DNA of 64,000 nt from Halopseudomonas nanhaiensis (GCF_020025155.1 NZ_CP073751.1:1302001-1366000), one strand, 5' to 3'. Counted from the first letter of the stretch, positions 42,770-56,149 are shown. The notes: generated by a model from the letters alone, not told the origin. Numbers and translations are program-made.

Positions 42770-43162
42770 ATGAGTGTGAATATAGCCGTGAAAAGCAAAA
42801 GACCTGTCAACCTAGATCTCAGGACAATCAGACTTCCTGTCACAGCCTATTCGTCTATTGCTCACCGTATTTCGGGCGTCATCCTGTTCATCGCCATTGC
42901 TGCCCTGCTTTGGATGCTGGACCGGTCGCTCAGTTCCGAAAGCGGCTTCGAGCAAGTCGGGGCAATCATGCAGCATCCGCTGGCCAAGCTGATCCTCTGG
43001 GTCATCCTGTCTGCGCTGCTGTATCACCTGGTCGCGGGTATCCGCCACCTGCTGATGGACGCAGGTCTGGGTGAAAGCCTGGAAGGCGGCATTCTTGGAG
43101 CCAAGGTGGTTCTGGTGCTGTCGGCCGTTCTGATCGTTCTTCTGGGGGTATGGATATGGTAA
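42770..43162 (+). CDS. sdhC: Succinate dehydrogenase cytochrome b556 subunit
   Basis: SdhC anchors the complex in the inner membrane and helps bind haem b and ubiquinone. The 130-residue product has three membrane segments and family motifs RPVNLDLRTIRLPVTAYSS, HRISGVILF and the haem-ligand region HLVAGIRHLLMD. ATG 42770 follows AGGG; GTG 42776 or 42788 are possible starts. It overlaps sdhD. Confidence 0.95.
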   Translation: MSVNIAVKSKRPVNLDLRTIRLPVTAYSSIAHRISGVILFIAIAALLWMLDRSLSSESGFEQVGAIMQHPLAKLILWVILSALLYHLVAGIRHLLMDAGLGESLEGGILGAKVVLVLSAVLIVLLGVWIW

Positions 43163-43524
43163 CCAGCGTCACCAACCTGTCTCGTAGCGGTTTGTATGAC
43201 TGGATGGCACAGCGGGTTTCCGCCGTGCTGCTGGCTGCCTACACGCTTTTCCTGCTCGGCTATTTTCTGGCTAACCCGGACCTCACCTACGAGCAGTGGG
43301 CCGGGCTCTTCAGTCAGAATTGGATGCGCATCTTCAGCCTGCTTACTCTCGTCGCGCTTGCCGTGCACGCCTGGGTAGGCATGTGGACCATTTCAACCGA
43401 TTACCTGACCCCGATGGCCATGGGCAAGGCTGCTACCGTCGTGCGTTTCCTGTTCCAGGTCGCATGCGGGCTGCTGATGTTCGTGCTGTTCGTCTGGGGC
43501 GTTCAGATTCTGTGGGGTTTCTAA
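43156..43524 (+). CDS. sdhD: Succinate dehydrogenase membrane anchor subunit
   Basis: SdhD pairs with SdhC. The 122-residue product starts MVTSVTNLSRSGLYDWMAQRV and has three membrane segments with the quinone/haem motif LVALAVHAWVGMW. ATG 43156 is preferred to 43150 for spacing from GGGGG and by family start. It overlaps sdhC, and sdhA starts directly after its stop. Confidence 0.95.
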   Translation: MVTSVTNLSRSGLYDWMAQRVSAVLLAAYTLFLLGYFLANPDLTYEQWAGLFSQNWMRIFSLLTLVALAVHAWVGMWTISTDYLTPMAMGKAATVVRFLFQVACGLLMFVLFVWGVQILWGF

Positions 43525-45297
43525 ATGGCTAGCATCCGTACTCTGACTTTCGACGCCATCATTGTAGGTGGCGGCGGCGCAGGCATGCGTGCCGCGCTGC
43601 AACTGGCGCAGGGCGGTCACAAGACTGCCGTTGTGACCAAGGTATTCCCGACTCGCTCGCACACCGTATCCGCCCAGGGCGGCATCACCTGTGCCATCGC
43701 TTCGGCCGATCCGAACGATGACTGGCGCTGGCACATGTACGATACCGTCAAGGGTTCCGACTATATCGGTGACCAGGACGCTATCGAGTACATGTGTTCC
43801 GTGGGCCCCGAAGCCGTATTCGAGCTCGAGCACATGGGTCTGCCTTTCTCGCGTACCGAGCAGGGCCGCATCTATCAGCGTCCGTTCGGTGGCCAGTCCA
43901 AGGGTCCGGACAACCCGACCCAGGCAGCCCGTACCTGTGCCGCAGCCGACCGTACCGGTCACGCGCTGCTGCACACGCTCTATGAAAACAACGTCAAGCA
44001 CGACACTACCTTCCTTAATGAATGGTATGCAGTCGACCTGGTGAAAAACCAGGACGGCGCCGTCGTCGGCGTTATCGCCATCTGCATCGAAACCGGCGAG
44101 ACCGTCTACATCCGCTCCAAGGCGACCGTGCTCGCTACCGGCGGGGCAGGCCGTATCTATGCATCGACCACCAATGCCCTGATCAACACCGGCGATGGCA
44201 TCGGCATGGCGCTGCGTGCGGGTGTTCCGGTTCAGGACATCGAGATGTGGCAGTTCCACCCGACCGGTATCGCTGGTGCAGGTACGCTGGTAACCGAAGG
44301 TTGCCGTGGTGAAGGTGGCTATCTGATCAACAAGCACGGTGAGCGCTTCATGGAGCGTTATGCTCCGAACGCGAAAGATCTTGCCGGTCGCGACGTGGTT
44401 GCACGTTCGATGGTCAAGGAAATCCTCGCCGGCAACGGCTGTGGCCCGGATGGCGATCACGTGATGCTCAAGCTCGATCACCTCGGCGAGGAAGTGCTGC
44501 ACAGCCGCCTGCCGGGTATCTGCGAGCTGTCCAAGACGTTCGCTCACGTCGACCCGGTCACCGCGCCGATTCCCGTTGTGCCGACCTGCCACTACATGAT
44601 GGGCGGCATCGCCACCAACATTCATGGTCAGGCGATCACCCAGGATGCCAGCGGCACTGATCAGATCATTCCCGGCCTGTTTGCCGTGGGTGAAGTCGCT
44701 TGCGTATCGGTTCATGGCGCCAACCGTCTCGGCGGCAACTCGCTGCTCGATCTGGTGGTGTTCGGCCGGGCTGCCGGCCTGCATCTGGAATCAGCGCTCA
44801 AGGAAGGCATTGAATACCGCGGCGCATCAGAGTCCGACATCGACGCCTCGCTGGCTCGCCTGTCCGGGCTGAACGATCGCTCCAGCGGCGAAGACGTCGC
44901 CCCGCTGCGCAAGGAACTGCAGAACTGCATGCAGAACTACTTCGGTGTATTCCGTACCGGCGAGTTCATGCAGAAGGGCATCCGGCAATTGGCTGACCTG
45001 CGCGAGCGTATCGCCACGGTCAAGATCAACGATAAGAGCCAGGCATTCAACACTGCGCGCATTGAAGCACTGGAACTGCAAAACCTGCTCGAGGTTGCCG
45101 AAGCAACTGCCATCGCGGCAGAAGCTCGCACCGAGAGCCGTGGTGCACACGCTCGTGAAGACTACGAGGATCGTGACGACGTGAACTGGCTGTGCCACAG
45201 CCTGTACATGCCGGCGACCAAGGAGCTGAAGAAGCGTGCCGTCAATTTCGCACCGAAGACCGTTCCGGCATTTGAACCCAAAGTGCGTACTTACTAA
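43525..45297 (+). CDS. sdhA: Succinate dehydrogenase flavoprotein subunit
   Basis: SdhA oxidises succinate to fumarate with covalent FAD. The 590-residue product has the dinucleotide fold [17 protein letters not shown], the FAD-linked His46 in [12 protein letters not shown], and catalytic blocks [21 protein letters not shown] and [18 protein letters not shown]. It starts at the base after the sdhD stop (TAAATG). Confidence 0.98.
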   Translation: MASIRTLTFDAIIVGGGGAGMRAALQLAQGGHKTAVVTKVFPTRSHTVSAQGGITCAIASADPNDDWRWHMYDTVKGSDYIGDQDAIEYMCSVGPEAVFELEHMGLPFSRTEQGRIYQRPFGGQSKGPDNPTQAARTCAAADRTGHALLHTLYENNVKHDTTFLNEWYAVDLVKNQDGAVVGVIAICIETGETVYIRSKATVLATGGAGRIYASTTNALINTGDGIGMALRAGVPVQDIEMWQFHPTGIAGAGTLVTEGCRGEGGYLINKHGERFMERYAPNAKDLAGRDVVARSMVKEILAGNGCGPDGDHVMLKLDHLGEEVLHSRLPGICELSKTFAHVDPVTAPIPVVPTCHYMMGGIATNIHGQAITQDASGTDQIIPGLFAVGEVACVSVHGANRLGGNSLLDLVVFGRAAGLHLESALKEGIEYRGASESDIDASLARLSGLNDRSSGEDVAPLRKELQNCMQNYFGVFRTGEFMQKGIRQLADLRERIATVKINDKSQAFNTARIEALELQNLLEVAEATAIAAEARTESRGAHAREDYEDRDDVNWLCHSLYMPATKELKKRAVNFAPKTVPAFEPKVRTY

Positions 45298-45306
45298 GGT
45301 GACCCT

Positions 45307-46011
45307 ATGTTGCAAGTGAGTGTCTACCGCTACAACCCGGAGACCGACAAGGCTCCTTACATGCAGGACTTCCAGGTCGATACCGGCGGGAAGGACGTGA
45401 TGGTTCTCGACGTGCTGGCTCTGGTCAAGGAGCAGGACGTCGGCATGGCCTACCGTCGCTCGTGCCGTGAAGGCGTGTGTGGTTCGGACGGCATGAACAT
45501 CAACGGCAGAAACGGCCTGGCGTGCATCACTCCGCTGTCCGCGGTAGTGAAGAACAACAAGCTGGTGCTGCGTCCGTTGACCGGTTTGCCGGTAATCCGT
45601 GACCTGGTCGTGGATATGAGCATCTTCTACAAGCAATACGAAAAGGTTCAACCGTATTTGCAGAACGAGACCCCGGCGCCAGCTATCGAGCGTCTGCAGT
45701 CTCCGGAAGAACGGGAAAAGCTGGACGGGCTCTACGAGTGCATTCTGTGCGCGTGCTGTTCGTCTTCCTGCCCCTCGTTCTGGTGGAATCCGGACAAGTT
45801 CATCGGTCCCGCAGGCCTGCTCAAGGCTTACCGGTTCCTGGCGGACAGCCGTGATACCAAGACCGAAGACCGCCTGGCTGCGCTGGACGATCCGTTCAGC
45901 ATCTTCCGCTGCCGCGGCATCATGAACTGTGTGAACGTTTGCCCGAAGGGTCTGAACCCTACCCGTGCAATCGGCCACATCCGCAACATGCTGCTGCAGA
46001 GCGGGACCTGA
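45307..46011 (+). CDS. sdhB: Succinate dehydrogenase iron-sulfur subunit
   Basis: SdhB carries electrons from SdhA to the membrane. The 234-residue product has the 2Fe-2S ligands in SCREGVCGSDGMNI...LAC, the 4Fe-4S set ECILCACCSSSCPS and the 3Fe-4S set CRGIMNCVNVCPKGL. AAGGTGA precedes the ATG, 9 bases after sdhA. A terminator-like hairpin follows. Confidence 0.98.
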   Translation: MLQVSVYRYNPETDKAPYMQDFQVDTGGKDVMVLDVLALVKEQDVGMAYRRSCREGVCGSDGMNINGRNGLACITPLSAVVKNNKLVLRPLTGLPVIRDLVVDMSIFYKQYEKVQPYLQNETPAPAIERLQSPEEREKLDGLYECILCACCSSSCPSFWWNPDKFIGPAGLLKAYRFLADSRDTKTEDRLAALDDPFSIFRCRGIMNCVNVCPKGLNPTRAIGHIRNMLLQSGT

Positions 46012-46318
46012 TCGGTTCTGTTCGGCATTACGTTTGGCCTGTGCTGGCTCCTTCACCGGGAGCCGGCCAGTTTTTTGATCGAGCCGCAGCCCACAAAGCC
46101 GCGGTTTGTTTGTACGTAAAAACCAACAGGGGCAATCGGGTAACACCCGAACTATCTGTCGGGGCCGGCAATACTCCGGTTTAGCAGAGCCAGATGGGGC
46201 AGGAGCATCAGCGACACTGATGTGGGCCAGCGCCGGATGTTCTGCACGGATGGCAGTGTTTTTGCCAGGTTAATGGTCTTGGAGCCAGGTGGTGTCCCCT
46301 TATAGAGGGTGACCAAGC
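46012..46318 (+). other. sdhB-sucA intergenic region
   Basis: This 307-base spacer begins with a terminator-like hairpin (listed separately) and contains a 6-bp hairpin TCGGGT/ACCCGA (46136-46150). I see no protein gene and no clear promoter, though the length suggests sucAB may be partly transcribed on its own. Confidence 0.6.
46043..46076 (+). terminator. Terminator or attenuator after sdhB
   Basis: GCTGGCTCC (46043-46051) pairs with GGAGCCGGC (46059-46067), with one G-T pair, followed by CAG and six T's (46071-46076). It probably lowers read-through from sdh into suc genes. Confidence 0.65.
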
Positions 46319-49156
46319 ATGCCAGACAGCGATATGCAGCAGCTGTGGAGCACCTCCCATCTATCAGGTGGGAATGCGTCCTATGTTGAAGAGCTTTACG
46401 AGCTCTATCTGCACGACCCCAATAGCATCGCCGATGAATGGCGCAGCTATTTCCAGAAACTGCCGCAGGTTAACGGCCACGCCGCCTCGGACGTTTCTCA
46501 TTCCACGATTCGTGAGCACTTCCTTTCATTAGGCAAGGGTTTGCGCCGTCCCCAGGGCGCCGTCAGCGGCACCGTCAGCAGCGATCACGAGAAGAAACAG
46601 GTCGATGTGCTCCGGCTCATCCAGGCTTTCCGCATGCGTGGCCACCAGGCGTCGCAACTCGATCCGCTGGGACTGTGGAAGCGGGAAGAAATCGTTGATC
46701 TGACGCTGGCCGACTACGGCCTGACCGAAGCCGATCTGGACACCAGGTTCCGCACCGGGGAAATGTTCATCGGCAAGGAAGAAGCTACCCTCCGTGAGAT
46801 TCTTGATTCGCTGAGGTCGACTTACAGCTCGACCTACGGCGCCGAATACATGCACATCGTCGACTCCAATCAGCGCCGCTGGTTTCAGCAGCGCCTGGAA
46901 AGCGTACGTGGCAAGCCGCAGCACTCGGTAGAGAGCAAGCGCCACCTGCTCGAGCGTCTGACCGCGGCCGAGGGTCTGGAAAAGTATCTGGGTACCAAGT
47001 ATCCGGGCACCAAGCGCTTCGGTGTGGAAGGCGGTGAAAGCCTTATCCCCATGCTTGACGAGATCATTCAGCGTTCCGGCTCCTACGGTACGCAGGAAGT
47101 GGTCCTCGGCATGGCCCACCGCGGCCGACTGAACGTGCTGGTCAACACCCTCGGCAAGAACCCGCGTGACCTGTTCGACGAGTTCGAAGGCAAGAAGCAG
47201 ATCAACCTGGGCTCCGGTGACGTCAAATATCACCAGGGCTTCTCCTCGAACGTGATGACCTCCGGCGGCGAAGTCCACCTCGCGCTGGCGTTCAACCCCT
47301 CGCACCTGGAGATCGTTTCGCCGGTTGTGGAAGGCTCCGTACGTGCGCGCCAGGATCGTCGCAAAGACGCCAGCGGTGACAAGGTGCTGCCGATCAACAT
47401 CCATGGCGACGCGGCATTCGCCGGCCAGGGTGTGGTCATGGAAACCTTCCAGATGTCTCAGACCCGGGCTTATAAGACCGGTGGGACCATCCACATCATC
47501 GTCAACAACCAGGTCGGCTTCACCACCAGTCGTCAGGATGACGCGCGCTCCACCGAGTACGCGACCGACGTGGCGAAGATGATCCAGGCGCCGATCTTCC
47601 ATGTGAATGGCGATGATCCCGAGGCGGTTCTGTTCGTTACCCAGCTGGCAGTCGACTACCGCATGCAGTTCAAGCGTGACGTGGTGATCGACCTGGTCTG
47701 CTACCGTCGTCGCGGGCACAACGAGGCTGACGAGCCATCCGGCACCCAGCCGCTGATGTACGAGAAGATCGCCAAGCATCCCACTACCCGCGACATCTAT
47801 GCCGAGCGGCTGGTGAAGGAAGGCGTGCTGACCTCGGACCAGGTGCAGGAACGGATCGAGGAATACCGCACGGCGCTGGACAATGGCGACCACGTGGTCA
47901 AGAGCCTGGTTAAAGAGCCGGATCGTAGCTCGTTCGTCGACTGGGCGCCTTACCTGGGCCATACCTGGACCGCGCGTCACGACACCCGCTTCGACCTGAA
48001 GACCCTGCAGGAACTCGCCAACCGCCTGAACACGTTGCCGGACGGCCTGGTGCTGCAGCGTCAGGTCGGCAAGATCGTCGAAGACCGTCGCAAGATGGCC
48101 GCAGGCGCCCTGGCGATGAACTGGGGTTTTGCAGAAACCATGGCCTACGCCACGCTGCTGCATGAAGGCCATCCGATCCGCATTACGGGCCAGGACGTCG
48201 GTCGCGGGACGTTCTCGCACCGTCACGCCGTGCTGCACAACCAGAAGACCGGCGACGCCTATGTGCCGCTGGCGAATCTGGCGGAGACCCAGCCGCGTTT
48301 CGATATCTATGACTCGCTGCTCTCGGAAGAGGCGGTGCTGGCCTTCGAATACGGCTACGCCACCACCACGCCCAACGCGCTGGTGATCTGGGAAGCGCAA
48401 TTCGGTGACTTCGCCAACGGCGCGCAGGTCGTGATCGACCAGTTCATCACCAGTGGTGAGCACAAGTGGGGCCGCCTGTGCGGTCTGACCATGCTGCTGC
48501 CGCACGGCTACGAAGGGCAGGGCCCGGAGCACTCCTCGGCACGCCTGGAGCGCTTCCTGCAGCTGTCGGCCGAACACAACATCCAGGTCTGCGTACCGAC
48601 GACGCCGGCTCAGGTTTACCACATGCTGCGCCGTCAGGTGATTCGCCCGCTGCGCAAGCCTCTGATCGCCATGACACCCAAATCGCTGCTGCGCCACAAA
48701 CTGGCCACTTCGAGCCTGGAAGATCTCGCCGACGGTTCGTTCCAGACCGTCATCCCCGAGATCGACACGATCGATCCGAACAAGGTCGACCGCGTCATCC
48801 TGTGCAGCGGCAAAGTGTATTACGACCTGTTGGAAAAGCGCCGCAACGAAGGCAACGAGTCGACTGCAATCCTCCGCATCGAGCAGCTCTACCCGTTCCC
48901 GGAAGACGATCTGGCAGAAGTGATGGCACCGTATACCGGACTGCAGAAGGTCATCTGGTGTCAGGAAGAGCCGATGAACCAGGGCGCCTGGTACCCGAGC
49001 CAGCATCACATGCGTCGGGTCATCGCCCAGCACTCGGTCAAGAATCTGTATCTGGACTACGCTGGTCGGGAGGCCTCGGCCGCACCCGCCGGGGGTTACG
49101 CGTCCGCACACGCCGAGCAACAGGAAAAACTCCTGCAAGACGCCTTCACCCTCTGA
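46319..49156 (+). CDS. sucA: 2-oxoglutarate dehydrogenase E1 component
   Basis: SucA is the thiamine-diphosphate E1 subunit that decarboxylates 2-oxoglutarate. The 945-residue product starts MPDSDMQQLWSTSHLSGGN and has EELYELYLHDP, EVVLGMAHRGRLNVL, HIIVNNQVGFTTS and GQDVGRGTFSHRHAV, conserved in OGDH E1. AGAGGG precedes the ATG. sucB follows after 39 bases. Confidence 0.98.
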   Translation: MPDSDMQQLWSTSHLSGGNASYVEELYELYLHDPNSIADEWRSYFQKLPQVNGHAASDVSHSTIREHFLSLGKGLRRPQGAVSGTVSSDHEKKQVDVLRLIQAFRMRGHQASQLDPLGLWKREEIVDLTLADYGLTEADLDTRFRTGEMFIGKEEATLREILDSLRSTYSSTYGAEYMHIVDSNQRRWFQQRLESVRGKPQHSVESKRHLLERLTAAEGLEKYLGTKYPGTKRFGVEGGESLIPMLDEIIQRSGSYGTQEVVLGMAHRGRLNVLVNTLGKNPRDLFDEFEGKKQINLGSGDVKYHQGFSSNVMTSGGEVHLALAFNPSHLEIVSPVVEGSVRARQDRRKDASGDKVLPINIHGDAAFAGQGVVMETFQMSQTRAYKTGGTIHIIVNNQVGFTTSRQDDARSTEYATDVAKMIQAPIFHVNGDDPEAVLFVTQLAVDYRMQFKRDVVIDLVCYRRRGHNEADEPSGTQPLMYEKIAKHPTTRDIYAERLVKEGVLTSDQVQERIEEYRTALDNGDHVVKSLVKEPDRSSFVDWAPYLGHTWTARHDTRFDLKTLQELANRLNTLPDGLVLQRQVGKIVEDRRKMAAGALAMNWGFAETMAYATLLHEGHPIRITGQDVGRGTFSHRHAVLHNQKTGDAYVPLANLAETQPRFDIYDSLLSEEAVLAFEYGYATTTPNALVIWEAQFGDFANGAQVVIDQFITSGEHKWGRLCGLTMLLPHGYEGQGPEHSSARLERFLQLSAEHNIQVCVPTTPAQVYHMLRRQVIRPLRKPLIAMTPKSLLRHKLATSSLEDLADGSFQTVIPEIDTIDPNKVDRVILCSGKVYYDLLEKRRNEGNESTAILRIEQLYPFPEDDLAEVMAPYTGLQKVIWCQEEPMNQGAWYPSQHHMRRVIAQHSVKNLYLDYAGREASAAPAGGYASAHAEQQEKLLQDAFTL

Positions 49157-49195
49157 AGCATCTGGCAGACATCAAAGAATCGATAAGGATCGACA

Positions 49196-50461
49196 ATGGC
49201 TATTGAAATCAAAGCCCCGACTTTCCCGGAATCGGTTGCCGACGGCACCGTCGCGACCTGGCACAAGCAACCCGGCGATGCCGTCAAGCGCGACGAGCTG
49301 ATCGTCGACATCGAAACGGACAAGGTCGTGATTGAAGTACTGGCCGAAGCCGATGGCGTGCTCGGTGACATCGTCAAGGGTGAAGGCGAAACCGTGCTCA
49401 GTGAAGAGTTGCTGGGCACCCTGAACGAAGGCGCGGCAGCCGCGCCCGCCGCGAAATCCGAGTCCAAGCCGGCTGACAGCGCTCAAGCGTCATCGTCGGC
49501 ACCGGCGCAGGCACAGTCTGCTGCCAGCTACGGTTCCGAAGCTGCCGACGAGCCGATGTTGTCGCCCGCCGCCCGCAAGATCGCTGAAGAAAACGGCCTG
49601 TCCCTGTCTACCATCACCGGCACCGGCAAGGGCGGCCGCGTCACCAAGGAAGACGTGGTGGCTGCGGTGGAAGCCAAGAAAAATGCGCCGGCCAAGCCCG
49701 CCGCTCCGGCAGCCAAGCCGGCTGCTGCAGCGCCGTCGGTATCGCTGGGCGAGGGCGATCGCGTCGAGAAGCGCGTTCCGATGACCCGCCTGCGTGCGCG
49801 GATTGCCGAGCGTCTGGTCGACGCCCAGTCGAGCATGGCCATGCTGACCACCTTCAACGAGGTCAACATGAAGCCGGTCATGGACCTGCGCAGCAAGTAC
49901 AAGGATCTGTTCGAGAAGAAGCACAATGGCGTACGCCTGGGCTTCATGTCGTTCTTCGTCAAGGCAGCGACCGAAGCGTTGAAGCGCTTCCCGGCCGTCA
50001 ACGCGTCGATCGATGGCAACGACATCGTCTATCACGGTTATCAGGATATCGGCGTTGCCGTGTCCAGCGACCGCGGTCTGGTCGTGCCGATCCTGCGCAA
50101 CACCGAATTCATGAGCCTGGCCACCATCGAAGGCACCATCGCCGATTACGGCCGCAAGGCGCGTGACGGAAAGCTGTCGATGGAAGAAATGACTGGCGGG
50201 ACCTTCACCATCTCCAACGGCGGCGTATTCGGCTCGCTGTTGTCCTCGCCGATCGTCAACCCGCCGCAGGCTGCGATCCTCGGTATGCACAAGATCCAGG
50301 AGCGCCCGATGGCGGTCAACGGTCAGGTGGTCATCCTGCCGATGATGTATCTGGCACTGTCCTACGATCACCGCCTGATCGACGGCAAGGAAGCCGTGAG
50401 CTTCCTGGTCGCCATCAAGGAACTGCTGGAAGATCCGGCTCGCCTGCTGCTGGACGTCTGA
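49196..50461 (+). CDS. sucB: 2-oxoglutarate dehydrogenase E2 (dihydrolipoyl succinyltransferase)
   Basis: SucB is the core acyltransferase. The 421-residue product has a lipoyl domain (1-80) with lipoylated K43 in [11 protein letters not shown], an Ala/Pro-rich linker, an E3-binding domain (about 120-155; [15 protein letters not shown]), another Ala/Pro linker, and the catalytic domain ending [13 protein letters not shown] with the active His/Asp. AAGGA precedes the ATG. Confidence 0.98.
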   Translation: MAIEIKAPTFPESVADGTVATWHKQPGDAVKRDELIVDIETDKVVIEVLAEADGVLGDIVKGEGETVLSEELLGTLNEGAAAAPAAKSESKPADSAQASSSAPAQAQSAASYGSEAADEPMLSPAARKIAEENGLSLSTITGTGKGGRVTKEDVVAAVEAKKNAPAKPAAPAAKPAAAAPSVSLGEGDRVEKRVPMTRLRARIAERLVDAQSSMAMLTTFNEVNMKPVMDLRSKYKDLFEKKHNGVRLGFMSFFVKAATEALKRFPAVNASIDGNDIVYHGYQDIGVAVSSDRGLVVPILRNTEFMSLATIEGTIADYGRKARDGKLSMEEMTGGTFTISNGGVFGSLLSSPIVNPPQAAILGMHKIQERPMAVNGQVVILPMMYLALSYDHRLIDGKEAVSFLVAIKELLEDPARLLLDV

Positions 50462-50486
50462 TCCGGCTGTAACACGCCAGCGCTAA

Positions 50487-51983
<1,497 letters not shown>

Positions 51984-51999
51984 GATAGCGCCCCTATGA

Positions 52000-52026
52000 C
52001 CGGCAGGTCGCACTTTTACCTGCCGG
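52000..52026 (+). terminator. Hairpin after lpd
   Basis: CCGGCAGGT (52000-52008) and ACCTGCCGG (52018-52026) form a perfect 9-bp stem with a 9-base T-rich loop, followed by TTTC. It probably ends or attenuates the sucAB-lpd transcript before sucCD. Confidence 0.65.
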
Positions 52027-52197
52027 TTTCAGAGCGCTGTCTCACTGGCAAGGGTCGGTTCATCGGCCATCACCCGGGGGGGTGACATGCGGATGCGGCA
52101 CATCCAGGTGATGGTCCGGATCTGCCATAGGCGACAGGGGTGCGAGCAAGGGCCGCTGTCAGACGTAATTCCTACACGATCAAAACGGTAGATAAGC

Positions 52198-53364
<1,167 letters not shown>

Positions 53365-54246
53365 ATGAGCATCCTGATCAATAAAGACACCAAGGTAATC
53401 TGCCAGGGCTTCACTGGCTCGCAGGGCACGTTCCACTCCGAACAGGCGATTGCCTACGGCACCAAGATGGTTGGTGGTGTAACGCCGGGCAAGGGTGGCA
53501 CCACGCACCTGGGTCTGCCGGTTTTCAACACCGTGCGTGAAGCGGTCGAGGCGACTGGCGCCGAAGCCAGCGTCATCTACGTACCGGCTCCGTTCTGCAA
53601 GGACTCCATCCTGGAAGCAGCCGAAGGCGGCATCAAGCTGATCGTCTGCATCACCGAAGGTATCGCCACGCTCGACATGCTCGACTGCAAGGTCAAGTGC
53701 GACGAACTGGGCGTACGCCTGATCGGGCCGAACTGCCCCGGCGTGATCACCCCCGGCGAGTGCAAGATCGGCATCATGCCCGGTCACATTCACCTGCCAG
53801 GCAAGGTCGGCATCGTGTCGCGCTCCGGCACCCTGACCTATGAAGCGGTCAAGCAGACCACTGACGCCGGCTTCGGTCAGTCCACCTGCGTCGGTATCGG
53901 CGGCGACCCGATCCCGGGTTCGAACTTCATCGACATCCTGACCATGTTCCAGGACGACCCGAAGACCGAAGCGATCGTCATGATCGGCGAAATCGGCGGT
54001 AGCGCCGAGGAAGAAGCAGCAGCCTTCATCAAGGCCAATGTGACCAAGCCTGTCGTGTCCTACATCGCTGGTGTCACGGCTCCGGCGGGCAAGCGCATGG
54101 GTCATGCCGGTGCGATCATTTCCGGCGGCAAGGGTACCGCTGCCGAGAAGTTCGCTGCACTGGAAGACGCTGGCGTGAAAACCGTACGTTCGCTTGCGGA
54201 CATCGGCAAGGCGCTGGCTGAAGTGACTGGCTGGGCCATGAAGTAA
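53365..54246 (+). CDS. sucD: Succinyl-CoA synthetase alpha subunit
   Basis: SucD holds the phosphohistidine. The 293-residue product has the CoA-binding fold [35 protein letters not shown] and the active H247 in [15 protein letters not shown] terminator lies just downstream, so it ends the TCA cluster. Confidence 0.98.
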   Translation: MSILINKDTKVICQGFTGSQGTFHSEQAIAYGTKMVGGVTPGKGGTTHLGLPVFNTVREAVEATGAEASVIYVPAPFCKDSILEAAEGGIKLIVCITEGIATLDMLDCKVKCDELGVRLIGPNCPGVITPGECKIGIMPGHIHLPGKVGIVSRSGTLTYEAVKQTTDAGFGQSTCVGIGGDPIPGSNFIDILTMFQDDPKTEAIVMIGEIGGSAEEEAAAFIKANVTKPVVSYIAGVTAPAGKRMGHAGAIISGGKGTAAEKFAALEDAGVKTVRSLADIGKALAEVTGWAMK

Positions 54247-54271
54247 GCTGCGGACCCGTCCAAAGCCTGAA

Positions 54272-54297
54272 CAAAACCCTGCCTCGGCAGGGTTTTG
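54272..54297 (+). terminator. Rho-independent terminator of the suc cluster
   Basis: CAAAACCCTGCC (54272-54283) pairs with GGCAGGGTTTTG (54286-54297), with a T-run inside the 3' arm. Confidence 0.92.
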
Positions 54298-54392
54298 TCG
54301 TTTCTGGCTGCTGTTCGCTGAGGCTCGCGGCTGGCTATACTGCTTGCGTCAGGCTGGCCTGACCGAGACAACCTGAGCGACAAGGAACCTGC

Positions 54393-55139
54393 ATGCTCAC
54401 GCTACCCGACGCCGGAGCCACCTGGCTCAATCTCAGCGCCTTCATCTGGTTCATGGTTTCCTGGGTGGGTTACACCTATTACGCGCATCACAAGGCCAAG
54501 GACACGGCATGTCTGGCCAGCGTCCTGCACCTGTACCGCAAGGACTGGATGACGCGGCTGATGATGCGCGAGCAGCGCATCGCCGATGCCAGCGTTATCG
54601 GAAATCTGGAGCGCAACACGGCGTTTTTCGCATCCAGCACGCTGCTCATTCTTGCCGGCCTGCTGACGGTCATGGGTGCGACGGACCGGGCCCAGAGCCT
54701 GCTTCACGATCTGCCGTTTGTCGCGCAGGTCAGTCGTGAGGTATCCGAGCTCAAGCTGTTGGTCATGTTGGGTATTTTCGTTTACGCGTTCTTCACCTTT
54801 TCCTGGGGAATGCGTCAGTACAACTTCGCGTCGGTGCTGCTCGGATCGGCGCCCCTGGTGGGGGAGAAGACGGTTACCGAAGCCGAACGCCGCGCCTATG
54901 CCGAACGGGCGGCCAAGGTGCTATCGATGGCCGGCCACGAGTTCAACCTGGGTCTCCGTGCCTATTACTTCGCGCTGGCCACGCTCAGCTGGTTCATCAA
55001 CCCGCTGCTGTTCGTCCTGACCACCTCGGGCGTCGTGTATGTGTTGTACCGCCGGGAATTCCATTCGCGCGTCCTCGCCGCGATGATGTTCACACCTACG
55101 CCGTTCGCTGAAGCGGCCAATCAGGAGAAGTCCGAATGA
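54393..55139 (+). CDS. DUF599 family membrane protein
   Basis: The 248-residue product has about four hydrophobic segments and DUF599 motifs LYRKDWMTRLMMREQRI, NTAFFASSTLLILAGLL and FSWGMRQYNF. Function is not known. AAGGA precedes the ATG. Its stop overlaps the next gene (ATGA). Confidence 0.85.
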   Translation: MLTLPDAGATWLNLSAFIWFMVSWVGYTYYAHHKAKDTACLASVLHLYRKDWMTRLMMREQRIADASVIGNLERNTAFFASSTLLILAGLLTVMGATDRAQSLLHDLPFVAQVSREVSELKLLVMLGIFVYAFFTFSWGMRQYNFASVLLGSAPLVGEKTVTEAERRAYAERAAKVLSMAGHEFNLGLRAYYFALATLSWFINPLLFVLTTSGVVYVLYRREFHSRVLAAMMFTPTPFAEAANQEKSE

Positions 55140-55531
55140 GCTTTCCGCTGTGGTGCCTGTTTCTTGCCGCTCTGATGCTGGTACTGACCAAGATGCCCGT
55201 AGCCATCGCCATGGCGCGGATCGATGGGCGCGGTTATGACAACAGGCATCCACGCGATCAGCAGGCGGCACTGAGGGGGTGGGGCTCTCGCGCTCTGGCG
55301 GCCCATCAGAACATGTTCGAGGCTTTTCCGCTGTTCGCGGCCGGCGTGCTGGTGACGCAGGTCACTCAGGTGCAGGGTATGACGGTGGACGTGCTGGCTG
55401 GCGTGTTCGTGCTGGCGCGGGTGTTATACACGGTGCTCTATCTGGTCAACCTGCATGCATTGCGCAGCCTGGTCTGGATGATCGGATTCGGCAGTTGCCT
55501 GGCACTGTTGCTGGCGCCTGCGCTGGTCTGA
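55136..55531 (+). CDS. MAPEG family membrane protein
   Basis: The 131-residue product has four membrane segments and the MAPEG-type pattern with RAxxAHQNMFEAFPLFAAGVL and LARVLYTVLYLVNLHALRSLVW. The eukaryotic family handles glutathione and eicosanoids; bacterial members are mostly uncharacterised. Coupled to the preceding DUF599 gene by a 4-base overlap. Confidence 0.85.
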   Translation: MSFPLWCLFLAALMLVLTKMPVAIAMARIDGRGYDNRHPRDQQAALRGWGSRALAAHQNMFEAFPLFAAGVLVTQVTQVQGMTVDVLAGVFVLARVLYTVLYLVNLHALRSLVWMIGFGSCLALLLAPALV

Positions 55532-55538
55532 ACGAAAA

Positions 55539-55562
55539 CGGGCCGCCCCTTGGGGCGGCCCG
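55539..55562. terminator. Strong hairpin between convergent MAPEG and lipoprotein genes
   Basis: CGGGCCGCCCC (55539-55549) and GGGGCGGCCCG (55552-55562) form a perfect 11-bp GC stem around TT. It is flanked by an A-run on the left and TTGTG on the right, serving as a bidirectional transcription stop. Confidence 0.8.
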
Positions 55563-55582
55563 TTGTGTACAGCGACGCAGTG

Positions 55583-55987
55583 TTACTGCTGGCCGCCGGT
55601 GCTGCCAGTGCTGCCGGTCCCGGTGCCTTCGGTGCCGGTTCCGGTACCGTCAGTGCCAGTGCCCATGCCGCCTTCAGCACCGGTGCCGCCGCTCATGCCG
55701 CCGGAGGTGCCGGTGCCAGTGGTGCCCGCACCTGTACCCGTGCCGCCGGTAGTGCCTGTTCCTGCGCCGGTACCCGTACCACCGGTGGTGCCGGTACCCG
55801 AGCCAGTGCCACCCATGGTGCCGCCGCTGCCGTCATTGGTGCCGGTGGTGCCGGTGCCAGTACCGGTTGCAGGCGCGGTTTCAGTCGCCGGTGGCGCTTC
55901 TACAGGTTCCTGCTCGTCATCACCGCCGCAGGCCGCAAGCAGACCAAAACTGGCGACCAGAGCCGCTGTTACACAGAATTTCTTCAT
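55583..55987 (-). CDS. Low-complexity Gly/Thr-rich lipoprotein
   Basis: The 134-residue product has a lipoprotein signal ([20 protein letters not shown], lipobox LAAC) followed by a short acidic stretch [11 protein letters not shown] and then about 95 residues composed almost only of Gly and Thr in TGTG, TGGTGTG and similar units, ending STGGQQ. I recognise no family. It could be a surface or periplasmic spacer-like protein. The repeats should be prone to length change. Confidence 0.8.
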   Translation of the reverse strand: MKKFCVTAALVASFGLLAACGGDDEQEPVEAPPATETAPATGTGTGTTGTNDGSGGTMGGTGSGTGTTGGTGTGAGTGTTGGTGTGAGTTGTGTSGGMSGGTGAEGGMGTGTDGTGTGTEGTGTGSTGSTGGQQ

Positions 55988-56149
55988 ACGATTCTCCCAG
56001 GTGTATTGAGTCTTGTATTTGGTCAGGCATTCGATTGGTTAGTTCCATGGGTGCCATCAGCGCGAAAACACCGGTGGGCTCGCGGCGCACCGACGATCTG
56101 ATACTATGCGCAACCGCATTCCGCTATGTATGAAGGTACGAGTTTGCGC

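Noticed and set aside
46529-49138. Minus-strand 869-residue open frame
   Set aside because: Antisense to the certain gene sucA.
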